From positions 434,001-498,000 of the forward strand of contig NZ_WQHX01000002.1 in the NCBI RefSeq assembly GCF_013035425.1: a stretch of DNA of 64,000 nt, in the 5' to 3' direction. The position numbers and the translations under genes were made by a program. The notes beneath the pieces were generated by a model. That model made no database searches and was not told the origin of the DNA. It saw nothing but the letters and a program-made list of their open reading frames with translations. The stretch is from Ruegeria arenilitoris. Lineage in GTDB: Bacteria > Pseudomonadota > Alphaproteobacteria > Rhodobacterales > Rhodobacteraceae. Shown here in pieces: positions 7,626-16,175 of the stretch. Each line of letters starts with the position of its first letter. Position 1 is the first letter of the stretch.

Positions 7626-9454
7626 TTTGTGTTTCTTTCTTTTATTGCGATCTCGTAAGCCGCTCGTTTTTCGTTGACCTCGGGGCGGACGCTTACTTCG
7701 GGAACTGCTACTTCCCACCAAGTGCCGCCATACTCTGTAGATGGATAAGGATCGGTGTCGATAACTACTACGTAAGGACCTGTGACGCCCCCGCGTTTGG
7801 CCAACGCGTCCTCAAGCTCGGCAATCGAACTTACTTTGACCGATGTCGCCCCCATCGACGCCGCATGTGCGGCAAAGTCGATTGCAGATGGCTTCTCATG
7901 TACAGCGTGATCCAACAGGTTGTTGAACTCAGCCCCACCGGTGCCCATCTGCAGGCGATTGATGCAACCAAACCCGCGATTGTCGGTAATGACGACTGTA
8001 AAGGATACGCCCATCATGGCAGCCGTGGCCATTTCCGAGTTGGCCATCATATAGGTTCCGTCGCCGGTAAAACAGATCACGTCGCGGTCGGGCTGCGCCA
8101 ATTTAATGCCCATGGCCCCCGCAATTTCGTAACCCATGCAGCTAAAGCCGTACTCCATGTGATAGGCTCCGGGGCGTGGTGCCTTCCACAGCTTGTGTAA
8201 TTCTCCCGGCATTGTTCCCGCCGCACACATCACCACAGTGTCTTCGTGCGAGGCGCGCTGAACCGCGCCAACCACCTGCATATCCGTCGGCAGGGCATTG
8301 CTGTCAGATGGGGCGTCCGTCAACGCATCTACTTTTTTGAACCAGTCCGATTTCAATGTGTCGGCAACTGGCTTGGCAGAATAACCGCTCAGCGCTACGC
8401 CAAGCTCATCCAATCCAACACGCGCATCAGACAAAAGTGGCATGGCCCCATGTTTTTCTGCATCATAGGCGGCGGTGTTCAGGCATACCATTGTTCTTTC
8501 AGGGTTCGAAAACAATCCCCATGATCCGGTCGTGAAATCCTGCAAGCGTGTGCCGACGCCGATAACTAAATCCGCCTCGGCACAGACAGTGTTTGCTGGT
8601 TCTCCTCCCGTCACCCCGACAGGCCCCAAGTTCAAAGGGTGATCCCACGCCAGCGATGACTTGCCTGCCTGTGTTTCCGCAACCGGTATGTTGTGCGCCT
8701 CAGCAAATCGTTGAAGGGCTTCGGTCGCACCTGAATAGTGTATGCCGCCTCCAGCAACTATTACAGGTTTTGCGGCAGACTTAATCGCGGAAGCGGCACG
8801 GGCCAGCTCGTTTTCGTCTGGACGGACGCGACGCTGATACCACACACGCGGCTCGAAGAAGCTTAGTGGATAGTCGTAAGCCTCGGCTTGAACGTCCTGA
8901 CAGAAAGCCAGCGTTACGGGCCCACAATCTGCTGGGTCCGTCATTGTACGAAAAGCACGAGGCAATGCTGTCAATAGGTGTTCGGGGCGGCTGATCCGAT
9001 CAAAATAGCGACTGACAGGCCTAAAACAGTCATTTGCACTTACCGTGCCGTCAGTGAAATCTTCCGTCTGCTGCAAGACCGGATCCGGGCCGCGCGTCGC
9101 GAACACGTCGCCGGGAAGTAAAAGGACAGGCAATCGGTTCACGTGAGCAAGTGCCGCGGCGGTTACCATATTGGTTGCGCCTGGTCCGATGGACGATGTT
9201 ACAGCCATCGCGCGTCTGCGCCCCATCTGCTTTGAATATGCTATGGCTGAATGCGCCATGGTTTGTTCGTTGTGACCGCGATAGGTCGGCAAGGTGTCTT
9301 TGACAGCATGCAACGCTTCGCCCAACCCAGCTACGTTTCCATGGCCAAAAATTGCCCACACACCGGCAATGAACGGCTCGCTAGCTTCGTTCATCTGCGC
9401 GCCCAGATAACGCACCAGAGCTTGCGCCGCAGTCAGTCGGATTGTCTTGCTCAT
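7622..9454 (-). CDS. iolD: 3D-(3,5/4)-trihydroxycyclohexane-1,2-dione hydrolase IolD
   Basis: 610-residue ThDP-dependent enzyme, close to the usual length. It hydrolyses the cyclic dione to 5-deoxy-D-glucuronate. Visible parts: N-terminal ThDP pyrimidine domain with ...FIAGVWAIFGHGNVAGLGEAL and a glutamate near residue 60, central domain with VIAGGGIHYSGA, and C-terminal pyrophosphate motif GDGTYMMANSEMATAAMM...DN (GDGX25-30N). The start at 9454 (MSKTIRL) follows AAAGGG; an upstream ATG at 9457 and a GTG at 9472 are alternatives. It is preceded by 168 bp with a hairpin, and coupled to iolE downstream. Confidence 0.96.
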   Translation of the reverse strand: MSKTIRLTAAQALVRYLGAQMNEASEPFIAGVWAIFGHGNVAGLGEALHAVKDTLPTYRGHNEQTMAHSAIAYSKQMGRRRAMAVTSSIGPGATNMVTAAALAHVNRLPVLLLPGDVFATRGPDPVLQQTEDFTDGTVSANDCFRPVSRYFDRISRPEHLLTALPRAFRTMTDPADCGPVTLAFCQDVQAEAYDYPLSFFEPRVWYQRRVRPDENELARAASAIKSAAKPVIVAGGGIHYSGATEALQRFAEAHNIPVAETQAGKSSLAWDHPLNLGPVGVTGGEPANTVCAEADLVIGVGTRLQDFTTGSWGLFSNPERTMVCLNTAAYDAEKHGAMPLLSDARVGLDELGVALSGYSAKPVADTLKSDWFKKVDALTDAPSDSNALPTDMQVVGAVQRASHEDTVVMCAAGTMPGELHKLWKAPRPGAYHMEYGFSCMGYEIAGAMGIKLAQPDRDVICFTGDGTYMMANSEMATAAMMGVSFTVVITDNRGFGCINRLQMGTGGAEFNNLLDHAVHEKPSAIDFAAHAASMGATSVKVSSIAELEDALAKRGGVTGPYVVVIDTDPYPSTEYGGTWWEVAVPEVSVRPEVNEKRAAYEIAIKERNTK

Positions 9455-9578
9455 CATGATCCCTTTCAACACATGGCCGCTTTGGGCAATCCGTTGATTC
9501 CAAGTTTTTCGAAGGTTTCAGGCCCAGTAGTTAGGCCCGATCAGGTTTGGCGGTATCGCACACCAAGGTTTTTTCTAT

Positions 9579-9610
9579 AAGGTGGCCTACCCAATCAAGC
9601 AGGCCACCTT
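9579..9610. terminator. Hairpin downstream of the ABC importer ATPase gene
   Basis: AAGGTGGCCT (9579-9588) and AGGCCACCTT (9601-9610) form a perfect 10-bp stem with a 12-base loop, just after the leftward importer operon and before iolD. The minus strand lacks a T-run after it, so termination is probably partial; it may separate importer and iolDE mRNA levels. Confidence 0.5.
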
Positions 9611-9622
9611 GATTTCAAACTT

Positions 9623-10444
9623 TTAGACAGTACCGCCCAAAGACCCTTCAAGCTCGGCCATTTCCTGACCGCCAGCCATTAAGTCCTGCAGCTCTTCCGG
9701 CGTAATCTCGCCGCGCCTTGCAGTACCAAGAGTTTTTCCTCGGTTCAGCACGGTGAAACGGTCTCCCACAGCCAAAGCATGCCGTACGTTGTGGCTGATG
9801 AAAACGACCCCAACGCCCTGACTACGCACCTTGTCGATGGTTGCCAGTACATTCGAAGTTTGCCGCACCCCGAGTGCTGAGGTTGGTTCGTCCAAGATCA
9901 GAATCTTCGCACCGAAATACACTGCGCGGGCGATGGCAACGGTTTGACGCTCACCGCCGGACAGCGTGCCCACCGCTTGATCCGGGCCACGCAGGTTGAT
10001 ACCCATCTTGCGCATTTCTTCCATGCAAACATCGTTCGCGTGATCTACATCGAACCTTTTAAGCAATCCCTTCCCTTTGGTAGGTTCGCGACCCATGAAG
10101 AAATTGCGAGTTACGCTCATCAGTGGGATCATCGCAAGGTCCTGGAAAACAGTCGCTATGCCCGCCTCCATTGCATCCCGAGGAGTGTCGAAATGCAGCG
10201 GTTTACCTTCGAAAAAAATCTCGCCTTTGGTTGGCTTGTGCACCCCGGACATTGTCTTGATGAAAGTTGACTTGCCCGCGCCATTGTCACCAAGCAGACA
10301 ATGACACTCGCCCGGTTTGACGTCAAAACTGACACCAGCAAGAGCGATGATATTGCCAAAATGCTTTTCGATGTTTTTCATTTCCACGATCGGAGCGACA
10401 TCCACCGCTGCGTCGCCATGATGGAACTTGGAATCTTCGGTCAT
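9623..10444 (-). CDS. Sugar (inositol) ABC importer, ATP-binding protein
   Basis: 273-residue ABC ATPase with one nucleotide-binding domain: Walker [10 protein letters not shown] (near 53), Q-loop VFQDLAMIP, signature LSGGERQ, Walker [13 protein letters not shown], and the H-loop [11 protein letters not shown]. Most CUT2 (ribose-type) importers have a double-length ATPase; single-domain ones like this resemble FrcA, so two copies must pair. It starts one base after the permease stop with GGAG as ribosome site. Together with permease and binding protein between iolG and iolD it very probably imports myo-inositol, like IbpA-IatP-IatA of Caulobacter. Confidence 0.9.
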   Translation of the reverse strand: MTEDSKFHHGDAAVDVAPIVEMKNIEKHFGNIIALAGVSFDVKPGECHCLLGDNGAGKSTFIKTMSGVHKPTKGEIFFEGKPLHFDTPRDAMEAGIATVFQDLAMIPLMSVTRNFFMGREPTKGKGLLKRFDVDHANDVCMEEMRKMGINLRGPDQAVGTLSGGERQTVAIARAVYFGAKILILDEPTSALGVRQTSNVLATIDKVRSQGVGVVFISHNVRHALAVGDRFTVLNRGKTLGTARRGEITPEELQDLMAGGQEMAELEGSLGGTV

Positions 10445-10445
10445 A

Positions 10446-11552
10446 TCAGCGCTCTCCCGTTACGCGCTTACGGATCGCATTGTTGAACAGAACCGCAATC
10501 AGCAACATTGCACCCAGGAAAACCTGGAACCAGTCCTGGTCGAAGTCGGTATAGGTCAGGCCGATGACTACCATGCCGAAAATGATCGAGCCAAAGAATG
10601 CTCCGATCGCCGAGCCATAGCCACCAGTCAACAAGCATCCACCGATAACAGCAGCGATGATCGCTTCGAACTCTTTCTGGAAACCACGACGAGCGTCGGT
10701 CGACCCCGCATCCATAACGGTGATAATAGCAACGAGCGCAGCGCAACACGCCGTCAGCATGAAAAGTGAAACCTTGACGCGGTTCACGGGCACACCGGAA
10801 TTTGATGCAGCAGTTTTGTCACCGCCCGAGGCGAAAATCCAGTTGCCGGCCGGAGTGCGCAGCAACACGTAGGTCGCCGCCAGTGCCAGAGCAATGAACC
10901 ATAGGATTTCGACCGGAATACCCGGCACTTTGGGCGCACCGCTTTTGAATGTATCGATTATTCCGCTCTCAGCCAGCCAAGTGAAAAGGCTGCCAAAGGC
11001 CTCGCCCGAGAAGAATGGTGCTAGCCAATCGTTTTCAACTGTGTCACGAACGCCGCGCAACTGAGTTGAACCACCGGTCGCCATTTTGAGACCGACAAGG
11101 GACAATCCACGTAGTATAAAAAGAAAAGCCAACGTCACGATAAATGAGGGCAAACCTGACCGTATCACGATGTTGCCGTTAACTGCCCCGACCAAAGCGG
11201 CAAACACGAAAGTCATTGGGATCGCCGCGATAAGCGGCAGCTGCCAGGTTACTACGCAGACCCCAAAGAACAGGCCGGAAAACGCTACCATCGATCCGAT
11301 CGACAGGTCGAACTCGCCTCCGATCATCAACAACGCCGCGCCGATGGCAAGAATGCCCAGTTGCGCCGCAGGTGTCATAAAGTTCATCACCCCGGCCAAA
11401 GTGAACATGGATTCATCCGCTGTAATAGCGAAAAAGATGAAGACCAGAACAACGCCGGCCATGGCACCGAGTTCAGGGCGCTTCATTAGCTTGGTCAAGA
11501 ACGGCTCTTTCTTGACTCTTTCGTCGGCTACAACTTGCGCTGACTGGCTCAT
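10446..11552 (-). CDS. Sugar (inositol) ABC importer, CUT2 permease
   Basis: 368-residue inner-membrane permease of the BPD_transp_2 (ribose/xylose) family, with about nine hydrophobic segments. [16 protein letters not shown] and [19 protein letters not shown] are family signatures, the second being the loop that contacts the ATPase. The start ATG 11552 has a GGGAGG site; an upstream ATG six codons earlier does not. A periplasmic-side stretch of about 40 residues ([19 protein letters not shown] region) is a usual insertion of this subfamily. It lies between the binding protein and the ATPase genes; role in inositol uptake is inferred from the cluster. Confidence 0.9.
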   Translation of the reverse strand: MSQSAQVVADERVKKEPFLTKLMKRPELGAMAGVVLVFIFFAITADESMFTLAGVMNFMTPAAQLGILAIGAALLMIGGEFDLSIGSMVAFSGLFFGVCVVTWQLPLIAAIPMTFVFAALVGAVNGNIVIRSGLPSFIVTLAFLFILRGLSLVGLKMATGGSTQLRGVRDTVENDWLAPFFSGEAFGSLFTWLAESGIIDTFKSGAPKVPGIPVEILWFIALALAATYVLLRTPAGNWIFASGGDKTAASNSGVPVNRVKVSLFMLTACCAALVAIITVMDAGSTDARRGFQKEFEAIIAAVIGGCLLTGGYGSAIGAFFGSIIFGMVVIGLTYTDFDQDWFQVFLGAMLLIAVLFNNAIRKRVTGER

Positions 11553-11571
11553 GTTTTCCTCCCAATCCAAA

Positions 11572-11598
11572 TGAAACGGCGCAAGCAGCGCCGTTTCA
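11572..11598. terminator. Stem-loop between binding-protein and permease genes
   Basis: TGAAACGGCGC and GCGCCGTTTCA form a perfect 11-bp stem around AAGCA. It sits in the 64-bp gap after the binding-protein gene. Such hairpins usually stabilise the upstream mRNA and reduce permease expression relative to the abundant binding protein. No long T-run follows on the minus strand. Confidence 0.6.
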
Positions 11599-11616
11599 GT
11601 GCTTTTTATCCTCGTT

Positions 11617-12537
11617 TTAACGGATGCCCTGCGCAGACAGATCGATGACCTGGGCGGCCTTTTCCTGTGTCACAAGGTTCGGGCCAGAGGGAACATTTCC
11701 ACCCGGCATCAAGCCGTATTTAGCGTGAAGACCCATGAAGTTAACCGACAGGTAGCCTTGCAGGTATTGCTGCTGGTCAATGGCGAAAGCAGCGTCACCG
11801 TCCGCGATAGACTGAAGAAAGTTCGCCGACAGGTCGAATGATGCCACGTTCACGTCCCGGCCCGAAGCTTTTACCGCTGCAACTGTTGGTTCACCGGCCG
11901 AGCTAGCTCCCAAAGCCATGACCGTATCAACTGCTTCGTTTGCGGCCAGCGCAGCAGACACTTTTGACTCGATTTCCGACGGATCATTCGAAGTCGGCAG
12001 CACTTCGACGTTGCCGCCAAAGCCTTCGGCAAACCCTGCGCAACGCAAATCCAATGCAACGTTGCCGACTTCGTGGTTCACACAGATGGCGGTCGAGCCG
12101 CCCATAGAGGCCAGCTTTTCACCCGCGGCTTTACCCGCGTCAAATTCGTCCTGGCCCACGTGCAGCAATGCACCCAGTTCTTTTGAGACGTCCGAACCAG
12201 AGTTGATCGAAATTACCGGAATTCCTGCAGCTACGGCGCGTTCGATCGACGGACCAAGCGCGTCTGCGTCCGGGATCGAAACGATCAGCCCATCCGGCTC
12301 TTGGTTAACAGCGGCATCGATGAGCTGCGACATGGCAACCATATCAAACGTTTCTGGTGCGCGATATTCAACGTTTACACCAACGTCTTTGCCGGCCTGC
12401 TCCACACCGTTTTTCACAACATTCCAGAACGCGTCGTTGGCCTGGCCGTGCGATACGACCACGATTTCCTGCGCGAAGGCCGGCGTTGCGAGCGCCAAGG
12501 CACCTGCAGCTAACGCACCTTTAACAAACTTGTTCAT
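11617..12537 (-). CDS. Periplasmic inositol-binding protein of ABC importer
   Basis: 306-residue periplasmic binding protein of the ribose/galactose type (Peripla_BP_4). The signal peptide MNKFVKGALAAGALALATPAFAQ ends in AFA-Q. The mature start EIVVVSHGQANDAFWNVVKNG and the middle PDGLIVSIPDADALGP and GIPVISINSGSD are typical ligand-binding strands. The start ATG 12537 follows GGGAGG. First gene of the importer operon, with a LacI-type operator copy about 125 bp upstream. The inositol ligand is inferred from its place between iolG and iolD; IbpA of Caulobacter is the nearest known system by organisation. Confidence 0.9.
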   Translation of the reverse strand: MNKFVKGALAAGALALATPAFAQEIVVVSHGQANDAFWNVVKNGVEQAGKDVGVNVEYRAPETFDMVAMSQLIDAAVNQEPDGLIVSIPDADALGPSIERAVAAGIPVISINSGSDVSKELGALLHVGQDEFDAGKAAGEKLASMGGSTAICVNHEVGNVALDLRCAGFAEGFGGNVEVLPTSNDPSEIESKVSAALAANEAVDTVMALGASSAGEPTVAAVKASGRDVNVASFDLSANFLQSIADGDAAFAIDQQQYLQGYLSVNFMGLHAKYGLMPGGNVPSGPNLVTQEKAAQVIDLSAQGIR

Positions 12538-12656
12538 TTGGTTTCCTCCCATTGGGACAAGTCATCTTCGTTTAGGGCTTCAACCCCATGCATTCGGCCA
12601 GGCCGAATCTCAAACGCCGACATGTGTCGGCACAACATCAGTTTCCGTAATTCAAA

Positions 12657-13670
12657 CTATTTTGCAACCGGTTTCAAAATTTCTTTCATTTCAACTGGTA
12701 TTCTTTTCTCATTCGACAAGGTCGCGGCCTCGGCCATAGCAAGCGCAGCCACCCCATCCTCCATAGTAACAGGAACCTCCGATCCAGCGAGGATCGCGTC
12801 GACAAATGCCTCCCATTCGGCGGCATAAGCCTGCATGTAACGTTCGAGGAAAAAATAGGTCGGCTTCGCTCCTGTCACTCCGTACTCAGTCGACTTAATC
12901 ACAGTGTTTTCCAACATGTTTTGAGCTTGCAAAAGACCTTTTGCGCCCAAAAGCTCGACCCGCTGGTCATAGCCATAAACCGCCCTTCGAGAGTTTCTAA
13001 TAACCGCTATCCGGCCGTCCGCGTAAGTCATTGTGACGATTGCAGTGTCGACATCACCGGCCGCAGCAATCTCGCTATCTACAACGGATGTCCCGACTGC
13101 GGAAATAGAAGTTGGTAAACTGCCCATGATATAGTTTGCCATATCGAAGTCGTGGATCATCATGTCACGAAACAACCCACCAGAGACTTTTATGTAACTC
13201 ACTGGCGGTGGGGCCGGATCGAAGGATGTAATCGACAGCATTTCCGAAGCACCAATTTCGCCCGCGTCAGACGCCGCCTTCAACGCAGCAAAATTCTGGT
13301 CAAACCGGCGGTTAAAGCCAATCATCACTGGCACCGTGTTGCGGGCGGCGGCTGCTTGGCATTGCTGCGCGCGGGTCAAGCTCAGATCAACTGGCTTTTC
13401 GCATAATACGGCTTTTCCCGCTGCCGTGGCCGCTTCGATTAAATCTGAATGTGTATCCGTAGGCGTCGCGATCAGAACGGCATCAATCGACGGGTCCTCA
13501 ATAATTTCTTCGGAACTTTGAACTTTGGCATTGAATTCTTCCGCCAAGTTTTGGGCACTCTTTGGATAAGCGTCTGATACAGAACACAATTCACTTTTCA
13601 TATGAGCCGAAATGGCACTTGCGTGGACCTTTCCAATCCGACCTGCGCCAAGAAGTCCGATTCTGAGCAT
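12657..13670 (-). CDS. iolG: Inositol 2-dehydrogenase IolG/IdhA
   Basis: 337-residue Gfo/Idh/MocA dehydrogenase of canonical length for inositol dehydrogenase. LRIGLLGAGRIGKVHA is the NAD-binding Rossmann motif, LCEKPVDLS has the catalytic Lys, and GGLFRDMMIHDFDMANYI the Asp/His pair that abstracts the hydroxyl proton. It oxidises myo-inositol to 2-keto-myo-inositol, the first step, feeding IolE. The start ATG 13670 has a GGGAGG site; a frame extending five codons upstream would read through this site. A perfect LacI-type palindrome lies 43 bp upstream. Its last codons contain another operator copy that serves the downstream importer. Confidence 0.94.
   Translation of the reverse strand: MLRIGLLGAGRIGKVHASAISAHMKSELCSVSDAYPKSAQNLAEEFNAKVQSSEEIIEDPSIDAVLIATPTDTHSDLIEAATAAGKAVLCEKPVDLSLTRAQQCQAAAARNTVPVMIGFNRRFDQNFAALKAASDAGEIGASEMLSITSFDPAPPPVSYIKVSGGLFRDMMIHDFDMANYIMGSLPTSISAVGTSVVDSEIAAAGDVDTAIVTMTYADGRIAVIRNSRRAVYGYDQRVELLGAKGLLQAQNMLENTVIKSTEYGVTGAKPTYFFLERYMQAYAAEWEAFVDAILAGSEVPVTMEDGVAALAMAEAATLSNEKRIPVEMKEILKPVAK
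12662..12677. promoter_or_regulatory. LacI-type operator, one mismatch, in the 3' end of iolG
   Basis: TTGCAACCGGTTTCAA differs from the perfect palindrome at 964 and 13713 by one base. It overlaps the last codons of iolG and lies about 125 bp upstream of the binding-protein start. The position suggests a promoter for the importer operon that is controlled together with iolG and iolC. Confidence 0.65.
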
Positions 13671-13712
13671 TGCCACCTCCCGCACCTACTTTGATCGCGA
13701 ACATGATCAAAA

Positions 13713-13728
13713 TTGCAACCGGTTGCAA
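13713..13728. promoter_or_regulatory. LacI-type operator upstream of iolG, perfect palindrome
   Basis: TTGCAACCGGTTGCAA, identical to the copy at 964-979, lies 43 bp upstream of the iolG start in the 266-bp divergent gap shared with the TAXI gene. Nothing else recognisable was seen in this gap (13729-13936). Confidence 0.75.
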
Positions 13729-13936
13729 GAAAAATTTCAACTTTGGCCCCTGGGGATTTCCGTCCACCTCCGAACCTTTTGTCCCGGCTCCAAGATAGAT
13801 CGCGACGTTATTCAGCACGGTGATTTCTAAAAAGATCTTTTCAAGAACTGTTTGAGTGACTGAATTCTAATTGACGAGAGGACCTTACACGCGCGAGATT
13901 ATGTCGAGAGTTTCGAAAATCAGAATGTAGGAATTT

Positions 13937-15211
13937 ATGCGCCTTTTCCTGTTCTTTCTAGTTCCAGCTCTCTTTGTGGTCCTTATTGCGTTTCTTATTC
14001 TTAGTCTCAAACCACCCACCAGCATTCGCCTGGCCGCAGGAATAGATGGCGGGGGGTACTGGCAGATCGCTCAACTTTACAAGGCCGAACTCGCTCGCGA
14101 TGGGATTGAAGTTGAGGTAATACAGACAGAGGGTTCTCTTGAGAACATCAGCAAACTGGTATCCGGCGGTGCAGACATAGCATTTGTCCAGGGTGGCATC
14201 GATATTCCGCAGGATGTCGGTTTGCAGTCAGTCGGCGCCATGTTCCCAGAGCCATTGGTAATCTTCAAAAGCAAGTTTGGCGTGATTGGGTCCAACCCAG
14301 GAGAGTGGTCGGAACTCCGGTTAGCCGCTGGGTCCGAAGAGTCGGGAACCCGTGCTGCAGCGATTGCACTTATCAAGGCAGCTGGACTGCAGAATGTTGG
14401 AATAAAGTTGATCGATGCAAGCGGAACTGCGGCATTGAACGCTTTATACAACAACCTCGCAGACGCAGCGTTATTTGTTACACCATTGGACTCTCCTTAT
14501 CTTATGGAAGCAATATTCGACCCAGAAGTGATATTCGTTCCAATGGCCCTCGTAGACGCTATTGCGCTGAAATTTCCGGGCGCGCGCTCTGTGACAGTAC
14601 CCGCGGGTTCGATTACTTTGGATCCCCCGCGCCCGCCTGAGGACGTAAAAATTCTTACGTTAACAGCGTCAATGATTGCAACGGCCAACCTGCATCCTGC
14701 GGCGGCTGATAGACTGGCAAATGCTGCGCTAAAAATCCATGGTGAGCGCAGCATACTGCAAGATCCACGAGAGTATCCAAACACAGATTCTCCACCCGTG
14801 CCGCTGAATAAGGTGGCCAGCGAGCTTATCACGTCAGGGTCAAACGTTTTGCACAACTACCTGCCTTATTGGATCGCGGCTCAGTTTGGCAGGGTATTGC
14901 TTTTGCTCTTGCCACTGTTGTTTCTGGCACCACTTTTGCGGGTCATTCCGTCAAGCTATGTTTGGTTTCAAAAGAGACGTGTTTGGCGATTTTATCAGCG
15001 GATCGCGGCGCTCGAACAAGAGCTTAGCGAGGCCACTACAGCGGAGGAAGTCAATGCTGTTGCCAACAACATCGAAGAGTTGGACATGAACCTCGCGACT
15101 TTGAAACTGCCGCTGGCCTATCGTCAGGGTGCCTATGATGCACGATTGCATATTGACTTAATTCGGCAGGAAATTCTGCGTCGTAGAGCAGTGCAGGTCC
15201 AAGCTCAATAG
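13937..15211 (+). CDS. TAXI-family solute-binding protein with two membrane anchors
   Basis: 424 residues. An N-terminal membrane segment (about 1-26) is followed by a TAXI-type periplasmic domain: RLAAGIDGGGYWQIAQLYKAEL, then GGADIAFVQGGID and AAGSEESGTRAAA, as in TRAP-associated extracytoplasmic binding proteins. A second hydrophobic segment near 308-328 (GRVLLLLLPLLFLAPLL) is followed by a cytoplasmic tail with a charged helical stretch. Usual TAXI proteins are about 320 residues, secreted, and paired with a fused permease; neither permease nor secretion-only form is found here. It may be a membrane-held sensor or receptor. A weak GTAGGA site precedes ATG 13937. It is divergent from iolG. 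Confidence 0.8.
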   Translation: MRLFLFFLVPALFVVLIAFLILSLKPPTSIRLAAGIDGGGYWQIAQLYKAELARDGIEVEVIQTEGSLENISKLVSGGADIAFVQGGIDIPQDVGLQSVGAMFPEPLVIFKSKFGVIGSNPGEWSELRLAAGSEESGTRAAAIALIKAAGLQNVGIKLIDASGTAALNALYNNLADAALFVTPLDSPYLMEAIFDPEVIFVPMALVDAIALKFPGARSVTVPAGSITLDPPRPPEDVKILTLTASMIATANLHPAAADRLANAALKIHGERSILQDPREYPNTDSPPVPLNKVASELITSGSNVLHNYLPYWIAAQFGRVLLLLLPLLFLAPLLRVIPSSYVWFQKRRVWRFYQRIAALEQELSEATTAEEVNAVANNIEELDMNLATLKLPLAYRQGAYDARLHIDLIRQEILRRRAVQVQAQ

Positions 15212-15304
15212 CGCAGTTGTTTTATAGCAGATCTACGGAGGTTGAACCTGCCTCTGGCGCTGCAAAATCGAACTGAGCTTTTGCCTAAAGCAAGCAAAAT
15301 GATA

Positions 15305-16084
15305 CTATGGTGAGAGCAAATTTGATAACTGTTTTGCTCCGTCTTGTAAGACGGGCAAAAATTGCTTCAAGCTGTTCAAATCATGCCGCTGGGTGGGCGC
15401 GTGAACAGACAAAGTGGCGACAAGCCTTTCATTTCCCTCAAGAACTGGGACGGCGACGGCCGCCATTCCCTGCATGAATTCTTCTTCGTCAGTTGAATAC
15501 TTTCTATCCGATATATTACTTATTTCTTTACGAAGAGCATTTGGATCTGTCAGCGTCTTGATGGTCAACTGCTGCAACTTGCGCGCGGACAGATAACCGT
15601 TAAGTGTCCGCTGGCGTAGGGTGGATAAATACATCTTTCCGCTGGCAGTGCAGTGGAACGGAACCCGAGACCCAATAGGCAGTTGAATACGCAACGGCCA
15701 CTTGGTTTCGACCCGATCAAGATAAATCATGCCCTCGCGATCAGGTATGGCGAGGTTGCACGTCTCTCCGATTTCGTCCGCTATCCCTCGCAGTATTGCG
15801 AGCCGCGCTGTTCGCAAATGCTCAGATGAAACCGTATTTACCGAGAGCTGGCGCAGTCTAGGTCCCGGACCATATGTGCGGCCATCCAGATCTCGCTGCA
15901 AAAAGCCTTCTGCCTCGGCTGTTTGCAACAATCGATGCACTGTTGGCTTCGCCAGACCCAGTGTTTCAATCAGGTCTGACGGTTTGACTGCGACCCCACG
16001 CTTTGCGACCTCTTCCAAGATAAGTAACAAACGCAGGTTGGTCGGTATCTGGGTTTCCTTCTGAAGCGTAGTCGTCTCAGTCAT
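15305..16084 (-). CDS. IclR-family transcriptional regulator
   Basis: 259 residues. N-terminal winged helix-turn-helix: LRLLLILEEVAKRG, then KPSDLIETLGLAKPTVHRLLQTAEAEGFLQRD (about 18-65), which is the IclR pattern. The C-terminal effector domain shows PFHCTASGKMYLS, YSTDEEEFMQGMAAVAVPV and LSVHAPTQR, again standard. It lies 91 bp downstream of dctM on the same strand and probably controls dctPQM and the divergent GMC oxidoreductase. The effector is unknown. No strong ribosome site is seen before ATG 16084. Confidence 0.92.
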   Translation of the reverse strand: MTETTTLQKETQIPTNLRLLLILEEVAKRGVAVKPSDLIETLGLAKPTVHRLLQTAEAEGFLQRDLDGRTYGPGPRLRQLSVNTVSSEHLRTARLAILRGIADEIGETCNLAIPDREGMIYLDRVETKWPLRIQLPIGSRVPFHCTASGKMYLSTLRQRTLNGYLSARKLQQLTIKTLTDPNALRKEISNISDRKYSTDEEEFMQGMAAVAVPVLEGNERLVATLSVHAPTQRHDLNSLKQFLPVLQDGAKQLSNLLSP

Positions 16085-16175
16085 CAGCCTACAGTCTGGT
16101 TTTTTTGGCGGTTCAATCTATTCTCTACAGGATCCGCCTCAAACAGAAATTTCGCATATTTACCCATGGCTTATA

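Noticed and set aside
7559..8200. Plus-strand open frame of 213 codons opposite iolD/iolE
   Set aside because: Antisense of two certain inositol genes; no ribosome site.
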